A DNA stretch of 64,000 bases from Streptomyces sp. CB02923 (GCF_001905005.1 NZ_LWKZ01000024.1:899299-963298), one strand, 5' to 3'; positions 33,010 through 42,424 are shown, counted from the first letter of the stretch. Notes: generated from the sequence alone by a model not told the origin. Made by a program: numbers and translations.

Positions 33010-35637
33010 ATGCTGTCCATCGCTCTTTCCACCCTGCGCACCAGATGGGCGCTGTTCACCGGCACCTTCATCGCGCTGGCGCTCGGCGTCGCGCTGATCG
33101 CCAGTACCGGTCAGGTCCTCGACGCCACCCGGGGCTCCTCGAAGCCCGGCAGCCCCGGGCGTTACGACGCGGCGGCCGTCGTGGTCCGGGCCGGCCAGTC
33201 CTTCACGGTCGGCTTCGGCACCGGCGGCGGCGCGTACGACCAGCGCCAGACCGCCACCACCCCGCACCGCCTCGACAACGCGCGGCGGACCGCCGAAGCG
33301 GTCCGCGGGGTGCCCGGTGTACGGCAGGCCGTCATCGACCGTTCGCTGCCCGCCCAGGTGGTGACCGCCGACGCCGGTGACTCGGCCGACCGCCCGGTCG
33401 GCCACGGCTGGTCCAGCGCCCAGCTCACCCCGTTCCGTCTCACCCAGGGCCGCGCGCCCACCGGCGACGACCAGGTGGTGCTCGCCGCCTCGCTGGCGCA
33501 GCGCGCCGGGGCGGCCGTCGGTGACCAGGTCCCCGTGGTGACCCCGCAGGGCCGCCGGGAGATGACCGTCGCGGGTATCGCGGCTCCGCCCGGCAAGGGC
33601 GGGGTGCCCGGTGAGGCCACCGTCTTCTTCGCCGACGCCACCGCACAGCGGCTGTCGGCCGACCCGGACCGTGCCGACGCGGTGGCCGTGCTCGCCGAGC
33701 CGGGCACGTCGGCCACGGAACTCGCCGGCCGGATCACGGCCGTACTGCCGGACAAGTCCCTCAAGGCCGGGACCGGCGCCGCCAAGGGCGGTGACCTGGC
33801 CGCCGCCGCACGTACCGCGGCACTCGGCGACGTCGCCACTCTGCTCGCCGTCATGGCGGTGATCGCCGGCTTCGTGTCGGTCTTCGTGGTGTCGGGCACC
33901 TTCGCCTTCGCCATCGCCCAGCGGCGCCGGGAACTGGCCCTGCTGCGCACCGTGGGTGCCGCTCCGCCGCAGGTGCGCCGCATGATCATGGCGGAGTCCG
34001 CGGTGCTGGGCGCCGTCGCCTCGGCCGCGGGCTGCGCCATCGGGATCGCCGGCGGGCGGCTGCTCGCCTCGGTGCTGTCCTCCTTCGGCATGGCGCCCAA
34101 GGACTTCGAGGTGCCCGCGTCCCCGCCGATCCTGCTGATCAGCTTCTTCGTCGGGCTCGGCGTGGCGCTGCTCGGCGTGTTCGCCGCCTCCCGCCGGGCC
34201 GCGAAGGTCCGCCCGGCCGAGACCATGCGGGACTCCGCGGTGGAGACCCGGGTGATGACGACGGGCCGCTGGATCACCGGCTCGGTGTTCCTGGGCGTGT
34301 CACTGCTGCTGCTGATCATGCTGCCCCAGGCGGGCGGCGACGGAGCCGTGGTGATCTCGCTGGTGCTGACCGAGATCCTGGTCGTGACGATGGTGGCCTT
34401 CTCGCCGCTGCTCGTTCCGCCGCTGGTCCGGCTGGCGACCTTCCCGCTGGCCGCGGTCACCCGCGTCACCGGCTCGCTGGCCGGCGACAACGCCCGCGCC
34501 GCGGTACGCCGGACCGCCTCGGCCGCCGCGCCCATCCTCGTCACGGTGGCCGTCGCCGGGTCCATCATCGGCGTCACCGACGCGAGTTCGGCGACCGCCG
34601 TCGCCGACGCCCGTAAGCACCTGAAGGCCGACGTGGTGGTCACCTCCGGCGGCGGGGTGGGCCTGCCCTCCGCCGCGGTGCGCGAACTGGCCTCGGCGCC
34701 CGGCGTCCAGGCCGCCTCGCCGGTCTCCGAGACCAGCGGTTTCCTCGTCGGCTCCCGTTACGTCATGTCGAGCGGCATCGGCGCGGTCGACCCGAAGAAC
34801 CTGTCCGGCGCTCTTCGGCTGGACCCGGTCAAGGGGTCGCCGGGCGATCTGCGCGGCGACACGGTGGCGGTGACGAAGCTGGTGGCCGGGCAGCTGGGCT
34901 GGCGGACGGGCGACGAGGTCGATGTCTACCTCGCCGACGCCACGAAGGTCCGGGTGAAGGTCGCCGCGGTGCTCAGTTCGTCGGCAGGGCTGCCCCCGGT
35001 GCTGTTCCCGCAGGACACGCTGGCCCGGCACGCGCCCGGCACGATGGCGAACGCCGTCTACCTGTCGCTGGCGCCGGGTGCCGACCGCGCCGCCGCGACG
35101 GCCGCCGCCCAGAAGGTCGCGGACGGGTACGGCGCGACGGCGCAGGAACGGGACCAGTGGCTGGCGCAACGCGCCTCCGCCGCGCAGGAGGAGGGCCGCA
35201 TCCTGGTCCTGGTGCTGCTGGGCATGGCGATGCTCTACACCGGTATCGCCATCGCCAACACGCTGGTCATGGCGGCCGGGGAGCGGGCCGAGGGCATCAC
35301 GCTGATGCGCAAGATCGGCGCGACCCGCGGGCAGGTGCTACGCACCGTCGTGTGGGAGACGCTGACCGTGGTGGTCGTCGGCGGGACCCTGGGCGTGCTC
35401 GCGGACGGAGTGACGATGCTCGGGATGAGCCGGGCGCTGTCCGAGTCCGGCGAGGGCGCCGAGTTCCCGGTGCCGTGGCTGGAGATGGGTTCGGTGCTGG
35501 CCGGCTGTCTGGTCGTCGCCCTGCTCGCCACGCTCGTACCCACCCTGCTCCAGCTGCGTTCCGCCGGCCGCGCCGCCGACGAGGACGAGGACGAGGCGCC
35601 CAGCACGCGGGAACCGGTGCTGACGGGCGTGGGATGA
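33010..35637 (+). CDS. Large FtsX-like ABC permease
   Basis: An 875-residue permease with two FtsX domains. The first membrane helix is near 17-33, followed by an extracytoplasmic domain (about 55-270) and helices near 280-300, 335-355 and 370-395 (FAIAQRRRELALLRTVGAAPPQVR is the coupling segment of the first FtsX domain). After a linker and more helices it has a second extracytoplasmic domain and the second coupling segment AAGERAEGITLMRKIGATRGQV near 755. The tail is acidic. Its partner is the ATPase just upstream, and a sensor kinase and response regulator follow. It may move or sense a membrane-active compound; the substrate is unknown. Confidence 0.85.
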   Translation: MLSIALSTLRTRWALFTGTFIALALGVALIASTGQVLDATRGSSKPGSPGRYDAAAVVVRAGQSFTVGFGTGGGAYDQRQTATTPHRLDNARRTAEAVRGVPGVRQAVIDRSLPAQVVTADAGDSADRPVGHGWSSAQLTPFRLTQGRAPTGDDQVVLAASLAQRAGAAVGDQVPVVTPQGRREMTVAGIAAPPGKGGVPGEATVFFADATAQRLSADPDRADAVAVLAEPGTSATELAGRITAVLPDKSLKAGTGAAKGGDLAAAARTAALGDVATLLAVMAVIAGFVSVFVVSGTFAFAIAQRRRELALLRTVGAAPPQVRRMIMAESAVLGAVASAAGCAIGIAGGRLLASVLSSFGMAPKDFEVPASPPILLISFFVGLGVALLGVFAASRRAAKVRPAETMRDSAVETRVMTTGRWITGSVFLGVSLLLLIMLPQAGGDGAVVISLVLTEILVVTMVAFSPLLVPPLVRLATFPLAAVTRVTGSLAGDNARAAVRRTASAAAPILVTVAVAGSIIGVTDASSATAVADARKHLKADVVVTSGGGVGLPSAAVRELASAPGVQAASPVSETSGFLVGSRYVMSSGIGAVDPKNLSGALRLDPVKGSPGDLRGDTVAVTKLVAGQLGWRTGDEVDVYLADATKVRVKVAAVLSSSAGLPPVLFPQDTLARHAPGTMANAVYLSLAPGADRAAATAAAQKVADGYGATAQERDQWLAQRASAAQEEGRILVLVLLGMAMLYTGIAIANTLVMAAGERAEGITLMRKIGATRGQVLRTVVWETLTVVVVGGTLGVLADGVTMLGMSRALSESGEGAEFPVPWLEMGSVLAGCLVVALLATLVPTLLQLRSAGRAADEDEDEAPSTREPVLTGVG

Positions 35638-35793
35638 GCCGCCTGTCCCCTCCGGACCGGCCGGTCCGGCAGCCCGCGCCCCTCGCGCGGAACGTGCCGG
35701 GCCGGCCCCCCGGCGGCGCCGTCCTGTCCCGGCGCAGGCCCGCGCCGGTGGACCCGCGACCGCGGGCCCGCCGGTCCCGGGCGGAGCCTTACT

Positions 35794-37080
35794 GTGATCC
35801 GGATGAGCTCCTCTCCCATCTGGCGGGCCATGACCCGGAACCCGGTCAGCTTCCTCACCTCCTCCGCGCCCTGGCGTTCGCTCGGCTACCTCGCCTCCTC
35901 CGGTCTTCTCGGGCTTCTCTCGCTGATCGTGCTGGGAGGTGTGGTGGTGTGCGGGCTGCTGCTGTCGGTGGTGGGGATCGGGCTGGTGGTCCTGGCAGGA
36001 TCGGTTCTCCTCGGCATCCCGCTGGCCGCGCTGGAGCGGCGCAGGCTGCGGTTGCTGGAAGGGCCGCACGCCGGCCGGCCGGCCAGTCCGCACCGCGCCG
36101 TCACGCGGCCGGGGCTGTGGCCGTGGCTGACCACCCGGCTGCAGGAGAGCGCGACCTGGCGGGAGTTCGGCTTCGCCGTGGTGTTCGCGGTACTGCTCTC
36201 CGTCGTGGACCTGGCCCTGCTGATCCTGGCCGGCTCGCTGGCCGTACTGATCGTCTTCCCGGTCCAGGTGGCGGTCGTCTCCGGGCAGCCGGAGGCGCTG
36301 CTGCTCACCGGCGCCGGGATCGCCGTACTGCCGGTCGCCGCGTACGTCCTGGGGGCGACGGCCGCCGCGCAGGCCTGGTTCGTCCGGCTGATGCTGGCTC
36401 CCAAGGAGGACGGGCAGACCGACCGGGTCGTGGAGCTGACCCGTTCGCGGGCCCGGATGGCCGACGCCTTCCAGGCCGAGCGGCGCCGTATCGAGCGGGA
36501 CCTGCACGACGGGGCGCAGCAGCGCCTGGTGGCGCTGGTCATGACCCTGGGGCTGGCCGAGCTGGAGTGCGGCGGCGTGGGCCCGGCGGCCGGCCGGACC
36601 GGCGAGCTGATATCCCGGGCCCGGGGGGAGGCGAAGCAGGCGCTGGACGAACTGCGCGACCTGGTCCGCGGCATCCATCCGCAGGTCCTCACCGACCACG
36701 GCATCGCCGCGGCGGTGTCCGAGGTCGCGGTACGCTGCCGCGTGCCGGTGCACGTGGACGTGGAACTGGCCGGGCGGCTGCCCCCGCAGATCGAGGCCAC
36801 CGCCTACTTCTTCATCAGCGAGGCGCTCACCAACGTCGTCAGGCACAGCGGTGCCACGTCCGCCACGGTGTACGGCCGGCTGACCCGGGACCGGCTGTCC
36901 GTCACGGTCACCGACAACGGCGTCGGCGGTGCCGAACTGCGCGAGGGCGGCGGGCTGGAGGGCTTGGCCGACCGGGTCGCGGTGGTCGATGGAAGACTGA
37001 CGCTGTCCAGCCCCTCCGGCGGACCCACCGCCCTCAGCCTGGAGACTCCGTGCCGGCACCGTCACTCCGTATCGTCCTAG
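35794..37080 (+). CDS. Sensor histidine kinase (NarL-type)
   Basis: A 428-residue kinase. The N-terminal ~190 residues contain about four to six membrane helices resembling the 'putative sensor' domain often found with ABC operons. A HisKA_3-type dimerisation segment carries the phospho-His in RRIERDLHDGAQQRLVALV, and the ATP-binding segment is EALTNVVRHSGATSATV with DNGVGGAEL and GLEGLADRVAVVDG. The start is GTG 35794 with GGAG 7 bases ahead; ATG 35803 is an alternative. It overlaps the response regulator by 31 bases, a strong sign of coupling. It probably senses the substrate of the upstream ABC pair. Confidence 0.85.
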   Translation: MIRMSSSPIWRAMTRNPVSFLTSSAPWRSLGYLASSGLLGLLSLIVLGGVVVCGLLLSVVGIGLVVLAGSVLLGIPLAALERRRLRLLEGPHAGRPASPHRAVTRPGLWPWLTTRLQESATWREFGFAVVFAVLLSVVDLALLILAGSLAVLIVFPVQVAVVSGQPEALLLTGAGIAVLPVAAYVLGATAAAQAWFVRLMLAPKEDGQTDRVVELTRSRARMADAFQAERRRIERDLHDGAQQRLVALVMTLGLAELECGGVGPAAGRTGELISRARGEAKQALDELRDLVRGIHPQVLTDHGIAAAVSEVAVRCRVPVHVDVELAGRLPPQIEATAYFFISEALTNVVRHSGATSATVYGRLTRDRLSVTVTDNGVGGAELREGGGLEGLADRVAVVDGRLTLSSPSGGPTALSLETPCRHRHSVSS

Positions 37081-37730
37081 CCGAGGACTCGGCACTCGTC
37101 CGCGAAGGGATCGTCGAGCTGCTGCACAAGTTCGGCCACCAGGTGGTCCGGGCGGTCGGGGACGCCGATTCCCTGATCACGGCGGTGCGGGAGTGCTCGC
37201 CGGACATCGTCGTCACCGACGTACGGATGCCGCCGGGACACGGGGACGACGGGCTGCGCGCCACGATGGAGCTGCGCAAGAGCGACCCGGATCTGCCGGT
37301 CCTGGTGCTCTCCCAGTACGTCGCGAACGCGTACGCCAAGGAGCTTTTCACCCCCGGCAGAACGCCGCACCGCCAGAGCCGGGCCGGTCTGGGCTACTTG
37401 CTCAAGGACCGGATCGGTGAGCTCAGTGAATTCGCCCAGGCGGTCGAACGTGTCGCCGCGGGCGCCATGGTGATCGACCCCCAGGTTGTCCAGCACATAC
37501 TGATGGAGCGCGACCAGCGCCACCAGTACCGGCTGCTGTCCGCCCGCGAACAGGAGGTGCTCGGGCTGATGGCCCACGGCTACTCCAACGCGATGGTGCG
37601 GGACGCCCTGAGCATCAGCGACGGGGCGGTGGCCAAACACATCGGCAACATCTTCGCCAAGCTGGGGCTCTCCCCCGACGACGGCAACCGCCGGGTCCTC
37701 GCGGTCCTGGCGTACCTGCGCGACGAGTGA
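37050..37730 (+). CDS. LuxR/NarL-family response regulator
   Basis: A 226-residue regulator with a receiver (about 1-135) and an HTH (about 155-215: LLSAREQEVLGLMAHGYSNAMV, then DGAVAKHIGNIFAKLG). Phospho-acceptor Asp is in VVTDVRMPPG, the acidic pair in LAEDSAL, and the Lys in GYLLKDRIG. The loop between SQYVANAYAKELF and GYLLKD is about eight residues longer than in close relatives, through TPGRTPHRQSRAG. The start GTG 37050 lies inside the kinase gene with GGAG close by. Its likely target is the ABC operon itself. Confidence 0.85.
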   Translation: MPAPSLRIVLAEDSALVREGIVELLHKFGHQVVRAVGDADSLITAVRECSPDIVVTDVRMPPGHGDDGLRATMELRKSDPDLPVLVLSQYVANAYAKELFTPGRTPHRQSRAGLGYLLKDRIGELSEFAQAVERVAAGAMVIDPQVVQHILMERDQRHQYRLLSAREQEVLGLMAHGYSNAMVRDALSISDGAVAKHIGNIFAKLGLSPDDGNRRVLAVLAYLRDE

Positions 37731-37767
37731 TCCCCGCACCCCGCCCGCCCGGTGCCGGCTTTCCGCG

Positions 37768-37830
37768 TTCGGCTCCTCGTTCTCCTACTCCAACGTCGGC
37801 TGCACCGTCGTCGGGATGCTCGCCGAGGAT
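37768..37830 (+). pseudogene. Fragment resembling a serine beta-lactamase-family hydrolase
   Basis: One frame reads FGSSFSYSNVGCTVVGMLAED, which resembles the FxYSNxGYxxLGxLxE segment containing the YSN motif of class-C beta-lactamase-like serine hydrolases. No open frame with the SxxK serine or later KTG-type motif surrounds it, so it looks like a decayed remnant. Confidence 0.35.
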
Positions 37831-37868
37831 GCTCCCGGCCCCCCCCCGCTGACACGGAGGCCGTACGA

Positions 37869-37907
37869 GGGCGGGTCCCGCCGGCTGTCTGCCGGCGGGA
37901 CCCGCCC
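37869..37907. terminator. Perfect 17-bp hairpin
   Basis: GGGCGGGTCCCGCCGGC (37869-37885) pairs exactly with GCCGGCGGGACCCGCCC (37891-37907) around TGTCT. It lies between the response regulator gene and the convergent lipoprotein gene and should stop both. Confidence 0.75.
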
Positions 37908-37945
37908 TGGTTTCGTCCTCGTCCCGGCGGCGACCGGTGCGGTGT

Positions 37946-38704
37946 CTACTCCGCCCGGTCCACCCGGACACTGCCGTTCTGGCTCTTCAGCTCCAGGGAC
38001 CGGTCGCTGCCCTTGGTGTCCGGCACCGACGAATGGGCCCTGCCGTTGGTCGCCTTCGTCGTCACCCGGTACGTCTCGCCGCCCTTCGGCAGGGTGACGT
38101 TGACGTTCCCGTTGCCGGCCGACGCGGTGACCGCCCGCGGTGCCGCCGCGAACGTGGCCTTCACCCGCCCGTTGGCCGTCGTCGCGGAGAACTGCCCGGA
38201 CGTGATGTCCGTCGCCGTGGCGTTGCCGCCGGAGACGGTCATCCCCAGCTTGCCGGAGATCTTCTCCACCTCCGCCGAGGCGTCCTTGACGTTCAGCTCC
38301 AGAGGCTGGGCGAGCCCCGCGGCGCTGACCGGCCCGGCGGTGCTCGTCACCTCCACGGCCGCGCCCTTCGGCACGGACACCGTGTAGGCCGCCTCGCAGG
38401 AGAGGGAGATGCCGTGGCAGTCCGTCCGCAGGGTCAGCGTCGATCCCTCCAGGGACCACTCGGAATTGTCCGCGTCCCCGGCCTTCCCCTTCAGCGTCCG
38501 CTGCACACGGACCGTCCCGTCACTGTCACCGGCTTTCAGTCGCACCGATGAATTCGCGGCCCTGATGGAGAGCTTCGTGCCCGAATACGCGAAGTCCCGT
38601 TTCTCGCTCTTGCTTTCCTCGCTCGTCGTCATACCGCACGAACTCACCGCGAGGGACACCGCTATGGTCCCCAGCACAGCGGGCATCAGGCGCGCGCGAT
38701 TCAA
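37946..38704 (-). CDS. Lipoprotein with DUF4097-like beta-repeat domain
   Basis: A 252-residue lipoprotein. The signal peptide begins LNRARLMPAVLGTIAVSLAV and the lipobox is VSSC. The mature part is mostly short beta-strands (ANSSVRLKAGDSDGTVRVQRT, ATTANGRVKATFAAAPRAVTA, GNGNVNVTLPKGGETYRV) as in DUF4097/putative-adhesin right-handed repeat proteins. A TTG at 38704 is preferred because GGAGGGGG lies about 7 bases before it; ATG at 38686 is an alternative. It follows, convergently, the response regulator operon. Its role is unknown, possibly cell-wall associated. Confidence 0.65.
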   Translation of the reverse strand: MNRARLMPAVLGTIAVSLAVSSCGMTTSEESKSEKRDFAYSGTKLSIRAANSSVRLKAGDSDGTVRVQRTLKGKAGDADNSEWSLEGSTLTLRTDCHGISLSCEAAYTVSVPKGAAVEVTSTAGPVSAAGLAQPLELNVKDASAEVEKISGKLGMTVSGGNATATDITSGQFSATTANGRVKATFAAAPRAVTASAGNGNVNVTLPKGGETYRVTTKATNGRAHSSVPDTKGSDRSLELKSQNGSVRVDRAE

Positions 38705-38940
38705 CTTCGTTCCCCCTCCGGCAGGTGGCGATTCCACCCGCCGTCGCGACGTGGGAATCCCGTCATGTCCCTGCCGGGGCCCGGACCTGCGGTCCGTTCC
38801 CCGGCCGGACTACTCTATGGGCGCCCGCCCCCGATTTTCCCGATGCGACCGAAAAGCATGAAGCGAGGAACGATTTCGGGACTTCCGGAGCGCTCGGGCC
38901 GCCCATTTCACCTTCGAGGCAACCCTTGCGCCCTTCTTTG

Positions 38941-38994
38941 CGTTGTTCAGGTGCGGGGCGTTGTTCAGGTGCGGGGCGTTGTCCAGGTGCGGGC
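38941..38994. repeat. 18-bp tandem repeat, three copies
   Basis: The unit CGTTGTTCAGGTGCGGGG is repeated at 38941, 38959 and 38977, with the third copy carrying T-to-C and ending in GGGC. It lies between the lipoprotein and xylH in a 310-base gap that otherwise shows no gene. Confidence 0.8.
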
Positions 38995-39014
38995 ACACCG
39001 CGCTCGCGCCGTGC

Positions 39015-40301
39015 CTATGCCCGGCCGGCCGTTTTCTGGGTCTTGCGGGAGAGGGAGTCGATGACGACGGCCGCCAGCAGGACGGCGCCGGTAATCATGA
39101 ACTGGACGGCCGAGGCGATGCCCAGGAGGGCCATGCCGGAGGCGATGGACTGGATGACCAGGACGCCCAGGAGGGCGGACCAGGTCTTGCCGCGGCCGCC
39201 GAACAGGCTCGTACCGCCGATGACGGCGGCGGCGATGGCGTTCATCAGCAGGCTCCCGGCGCCGGAGGACTGGTTCGCGGCGTTGATCTGGGAGGCCAGG
39301 AACATGCCGCCGACGGCGGCCATCGTGCCGGCGAGCGAGAAGACGGAGATACGGATGAACGCGACATTGATGCCCGCGCGGCGGGCCGCCTCGACGCTGC
39401 CGCCGAGGGCGAAGATCTGGCGTCCGTACCGGGTGCGCCGCAGCACGAAGTCGAGGGCGACGACGACTCCGAGGAAGATGACGACCGCGAGCGGCAGGCC
39501 CTTGTACTGGTTCAGGAGCCAGGCCACCAGGTAGGCGGGGACGGCCAGGACCACCGTGCGCAGAATCGTCTCGCTCAGCGGCCGGCTCGGTACGCCCGCG
39601 GCCTCGCGGCGCCGGGAGTCGAGGAGGGACAGGCCGAGGAAGGCGAGGACGGCGACCGTCGCCAGGCCGTACGCGGCGGCCACGTCGCTGAAGTAGTAGT
39701 TGGTGAGCTGGGCGACGAGGCCGTCGTCGTCGAGGTTGATGGTGCCGTTGGAGCCGAGCACCTGGAGCATCAGGCCGTTCCAGCCGAGCAGGCCGGCCAG
39801 GGTGACGACGAAGGCGGGCACGCCGATGCGGGCGAAGAAGAAGCCGTGCAGCGCGCCGGCCACGGTGCCGGTGAGGACGGCCAGGATCAGGGCCGGCCAT
39901 TCCGGCATGCCGTTGTTGATGTTGAGTACGGCGAAGACCGCGGCGGCCAGGCCGCTGACCGAGCCGACGGACAGGTCGATCTCGCCGAGGATCAGGACGA
40001 AGACGATGCCGACCGCGATCAGCCCGGTGCCGGCGGCCGTCACGAACAGGTTCGAGAGGTTCTCGGCGCCGAGGAAGGCCGCGTCCTGGAGCTGGAAGAC
40101 GATGCCGATCACGATGAGGCCCACGACGACCGGCAGGGAGCCCAGTTCGCCGCTGCGCGTCTTGCGCCGGAACTCGTCGAGGTAGCCCTTGAAGCCCTGC
40201 TGGCGTACGAGCAGCCGCGGGTCCACGGCGGTGACGGCGCCTTCGGCCGCGGGGGCCGCGTCGACCGGCTCGTCGCCGGCCTTGGAGAGGTTGGTGGTCA
40301 T
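39015..40301 (-). CDS. xylH: Xylose ABC transporter permease
   Basis: A 428-residue inner-membrane permease of the ribose/xylose (BPD_transp_2) class, with about ten membrane helices in the pattern GSLPVVVGLIVIGIVFQLQD, ILGEIDLSVGSVSGLAA and IAAAVIGGTSLFGGRGKTWSA (the family signature EIDLSVGS and GGTSxxGGxG). The ATG overlaps the xylG stop (ATGA), so the two are co-translated. It partners with xylG and xylF for uptake of xylose. In S. coelicolor these genes are SCO6009-6011 next to rok7B7, as here. Confidence 0.88.
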   Translation of the reverse strand: MTTNLSKAGDEPVDAAPAAEGAVTAVDPRLLVRQQGFKGYLDEFRRKTRSGELGSLPVVVGLIVIGIVFQLQDAAFLGAENLSNLFVTAAGTGLIAVGIVFVLILGEIDLSVGSVSGLAAAVFAVLNINNGMPEWPALILAVLTGTVAGALHGFFFARIGVPAFVVTLAGLLGWNGLMLQVLGSNGTINLDDDGLVAQLTNYYFSDVAAAYGLATVAVLAFLGLSLLDSRRREAAGVPSRPLSETILRTVVLAVPAYLVAWLLNQYKGLPLAVVIFLGVVVALDFVLRRTRYGRQIFALGGSVEAARRAGINVAFIRISVFSLAGTMAAVGGMFLASQINAANQSSGAGSLLMNAIAAAVIGGTSLFGGRGKTWSALLGVLVIQSIASGMALLGIASAVQFMITGAVLLAAVVIDSLSRKTQKTAGRA

Positions 40302-41077
40302 TTCTGGGCCTCCGCGGTGCGGGCCTTGCGCCGGGTCACGGCGTTGTCCGTGGCGCCGGTGATGGCGGAGATGATCTCTTCCTGGGAGGTGCTGCGGACG
40401 TCGAACGTGCCGTTGTTGCGGCCCAGGCGCAGCACTGCCACCCGGTCGGCGACGGCTTTGACGTCGGCCATGTTGTGGCTGATGAGGATGACGCCGAGGC
40501 CGCGTTCGCGCAGCCGTTCCACGAGGTCGAGGACCTGGGCGGTCTGCTCGACGCCGAGCGCCGCGGTGGGCTCGTCGAGGATGACGACCTTGGGCTCGCC
40601 GAGCAGGGAGCGGGCGATGGCGACGGTCTGCCGCTGGCCGCCGGAGAGCGAGGCGATGGGGATGCGGACGCTCGGGATGCGGATGGCGAGGGTGGCGAGC
40701 AGCTCGCGGGCGCGGCGCTCCATCTCGACCTCGTTCAGCACGCCGGCGCGCACGATCTCGCGGCCGAGGAAGAGGTTGCCGACGACGTCGAGGTTGTCGC
40801 ACAGCGCGAGGTCCTGGTAGACGGTCGCGATGCCCAGTTCCTGGGCGGTGTGGGGCCGGTCGACGGTGACGGGCCGGCCCTCCCACTCAAGGGTGCCGTC
40901 GTCGGCGGGGCCGACGCCGGCAATCGCCTTGACGAGGGTGGACTTGCCGGCGCCGTTGTCGCCGACCAGGGCGACGACCTCGCCGGGGTGGATCTCCAGT
41001 TCGACATCGGTGAGCGCCTGTACGGCACCGAACCGCTTGGAGACCCCGCGCAACGCCAGCACGGGCGTAGCGGACAC
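40298..41077 (-). CDS. xylG: Xylose ABC transporter ATPase, single-domain
   Basis: A 259-residue ATPase with Walker A GDNGAGKS, Q-loop YQDLALCDNLDVVGNLF, signature SLSGGQRQTVAIARSL and Walker B VVILDEPTAALG. Unlike E. coli XylG/RbsA, which has two ATPase domains, only one is present; Streptomyces sugar transporters often have this short form. The start GTG 41077 is preferred over the upstream GTG 41095 and ATG 41086 because AAGGAG lies 9 bases ahead. The gene overlaps xylH by 4 bases and follows xylF after an 87-base gap. Confidence 0.87.
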   Translation of the reverse strand: MSATPVLALRGVSKRFGAVQALTDVELEIHPGEVVALVGDNGAGKSTLVKAIAGVGPADDGTLEWEGRPVTVDRPHTAQELGIATVYQDLALCDNLDVVGNLFLGREIVRAGVLNEVEMERRARELLATLAIRIPSVRIPIASLSGGQRQTVAIARSLLGEPKVVILDEPTAALGVEQTAQVLDLVERLRERGLGVILISHNMADVKAVADRVAVLRLGRNNGTFDVRSTSQEEIISAITGATDNAVTRRKARTAEAQK

Positions 41078-41164
41078 GTGAATCATCTCCTTCACCGCCT
41101 GACCGGCGGGAATGCGCCGTCCGGCCTCCTGCCGGCGGGCGGCGGGGCCGGGCGGACGGCAGGC

Positions 41165-42274
41165 TTACTTCAGGCCGGCCTGGGCGCAGGCGGACTGGAA
41201 CTTGGCGGTGCAGATCTCGGCCTTGGTGAAGAAACCCTCTTGGCCGACATACTTGGAAATATCAGCCTTGGTCAGGGCGAAGGGCGTCACGATGACGGAC
41301 GGCACCTTCTTCTCGGTGGCGCTGTCGACGGTGGTCTTGGCGACCGAGTCCAGCTTCTTGCCCTGGGCGAGCGCGACGGCCATCGAAGCGGCGGCGTCGG
41401 CCTCCGGCTTGTACGGCTTGTAGACGCTCATGAACTGCTCGTCGCTCAGGATGCGCTGTACGGCGGAGAGCTCGGCGTCCTGGCCGGTGACCGGCGGCAG
41501 CTTGGTGAACCCGGCGCTCTTCAGGGCGGTGATGATGCCGCCCGCCATGCCGTCGTTGGCGGAGTAGACGCCGACGATCTTGTCCTTGCCGAGCGAGGAG
41601 ATGGCGCCCTTCATGTTCTCGTTGGCGTTCTCCGGCTTCCACTCCTTGGTGTCGTACTCCTTGCCGATCTTGACCTTGCCGTCGAGTACGGAGTGCGCGC
41701 CGTCCTTGTACATCTTGGCGTTCGGGTCGGTGATCGACCCGTTCATCATGACGATCTCGCCCTGGCTCGCCTTGTCGCCCAGCTCCTTCAGGAGCGACTC
41801 GCCCTGGATCCTGCCGACCCGCTCGTTGTCCACGGAGGTGTACGCCTTGATCGGGCCCTCGGCCAGCCGGTCGTAGGCGACGACGGGGATGCCCTTGTCG
41901 TTCGCCTTCTTGACCGAGGCGGCGATGGACTTGGCGTCCACCGCGTCCACGATCAGCGCGTCGACCTTCTTGGTGATCATCGTGTCGACCTGCTGCTGCT
42001 GGACGGAGGGGTCCTGCTTGGCGTTGTCGTAGAGGATCTCGGTGTCCTTGCCCGCCAGCTCGCGGATCTTCTTCTCGATCAGCGGCTTGTCGAACCGCTC
42101 GTAGCGCGCGGTCTGGTTCTCGGGCAGCAGGAGGCCGATGGTCAGCGGCCCCTTCTTGTCCTTCTTGGCGTCCCCGTCGCCGCCGGCCTGCTTGGCGGAG
42201 CCGCAGGCGGCGAGGCCGGCGGCCATCGAGACGGCGGCCGCGGCCACGGCAGCACGACGCAGATGCGTGTTCAC
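41165..42274 (-). CDS. xylF: Xylose-binding lipoprotein
   Basis: A 369-residue lipoprotein, the sugar-binding component of the xylFGH uptake system. Signal sequence MNTHLRRAAVAAAAVSMAAG and lipobox LAAC, then a periplasmic-binding-protein fold of the ribose/xylose class: GLLLPENQTARYERFDKPLIEK, DALIVDAVDAKSIAASV, VVAYDRLAEGPIK and VTGQDAELSAVQRILSDEQ. A GGGAGG site lies 7 bases before the GTG start. Its 150-base upstream gap (42275-42424) contains the AT-rich stretch GTAAATACTTAACGAGATGA, a possible Rok7B7 operator region. Confidence 0.9.
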   Translation of the reverse strand: MNTHLRRAAVAAAAVSMAAGLAACGSAKQAGGDGDAKKDKKGPLTIGLLLPENQTARYERFDKPLIEKKIRELAGKDTEILYDNAKQDPSVQQQQVDTMITKKVDALIVDAVDAKSIAASVKKANDKGIPVVAYDRLAEGPIKAYTSVDNERVGRIQGESLLKELGDKASQGEIVMMNGSITDPNAKMYKDGAHSVLDGKVKIGKEYDTKEWKPENANENMKGAISSLGKDKIVGVYSANDGMAGGIITALKSAGFTKLPPVTGQDAELSAVQRILSDEQFMSVYKPYKPEADAAASMAVALAQGKKLDSVAKTTVDSATEKKVPSVIVTPFALTKADISKYVGQEGFFTKAEICTAKFQSACAQAGLK

Positions 42275-42424
42275 GGTGAAAACCTCCCTGACGAGGCCGC
42301 GTCGTTGCGGCCGAGGTGGCTGGAAGTCAACTCGGCCGCTCGCAGACCGTCAAGGAGTAAATACTTAACGAGATGACAACGGTGCCATGCGTTAGCTGTG
42401 TGAACTCAGCGTGCCTCGTGTACG

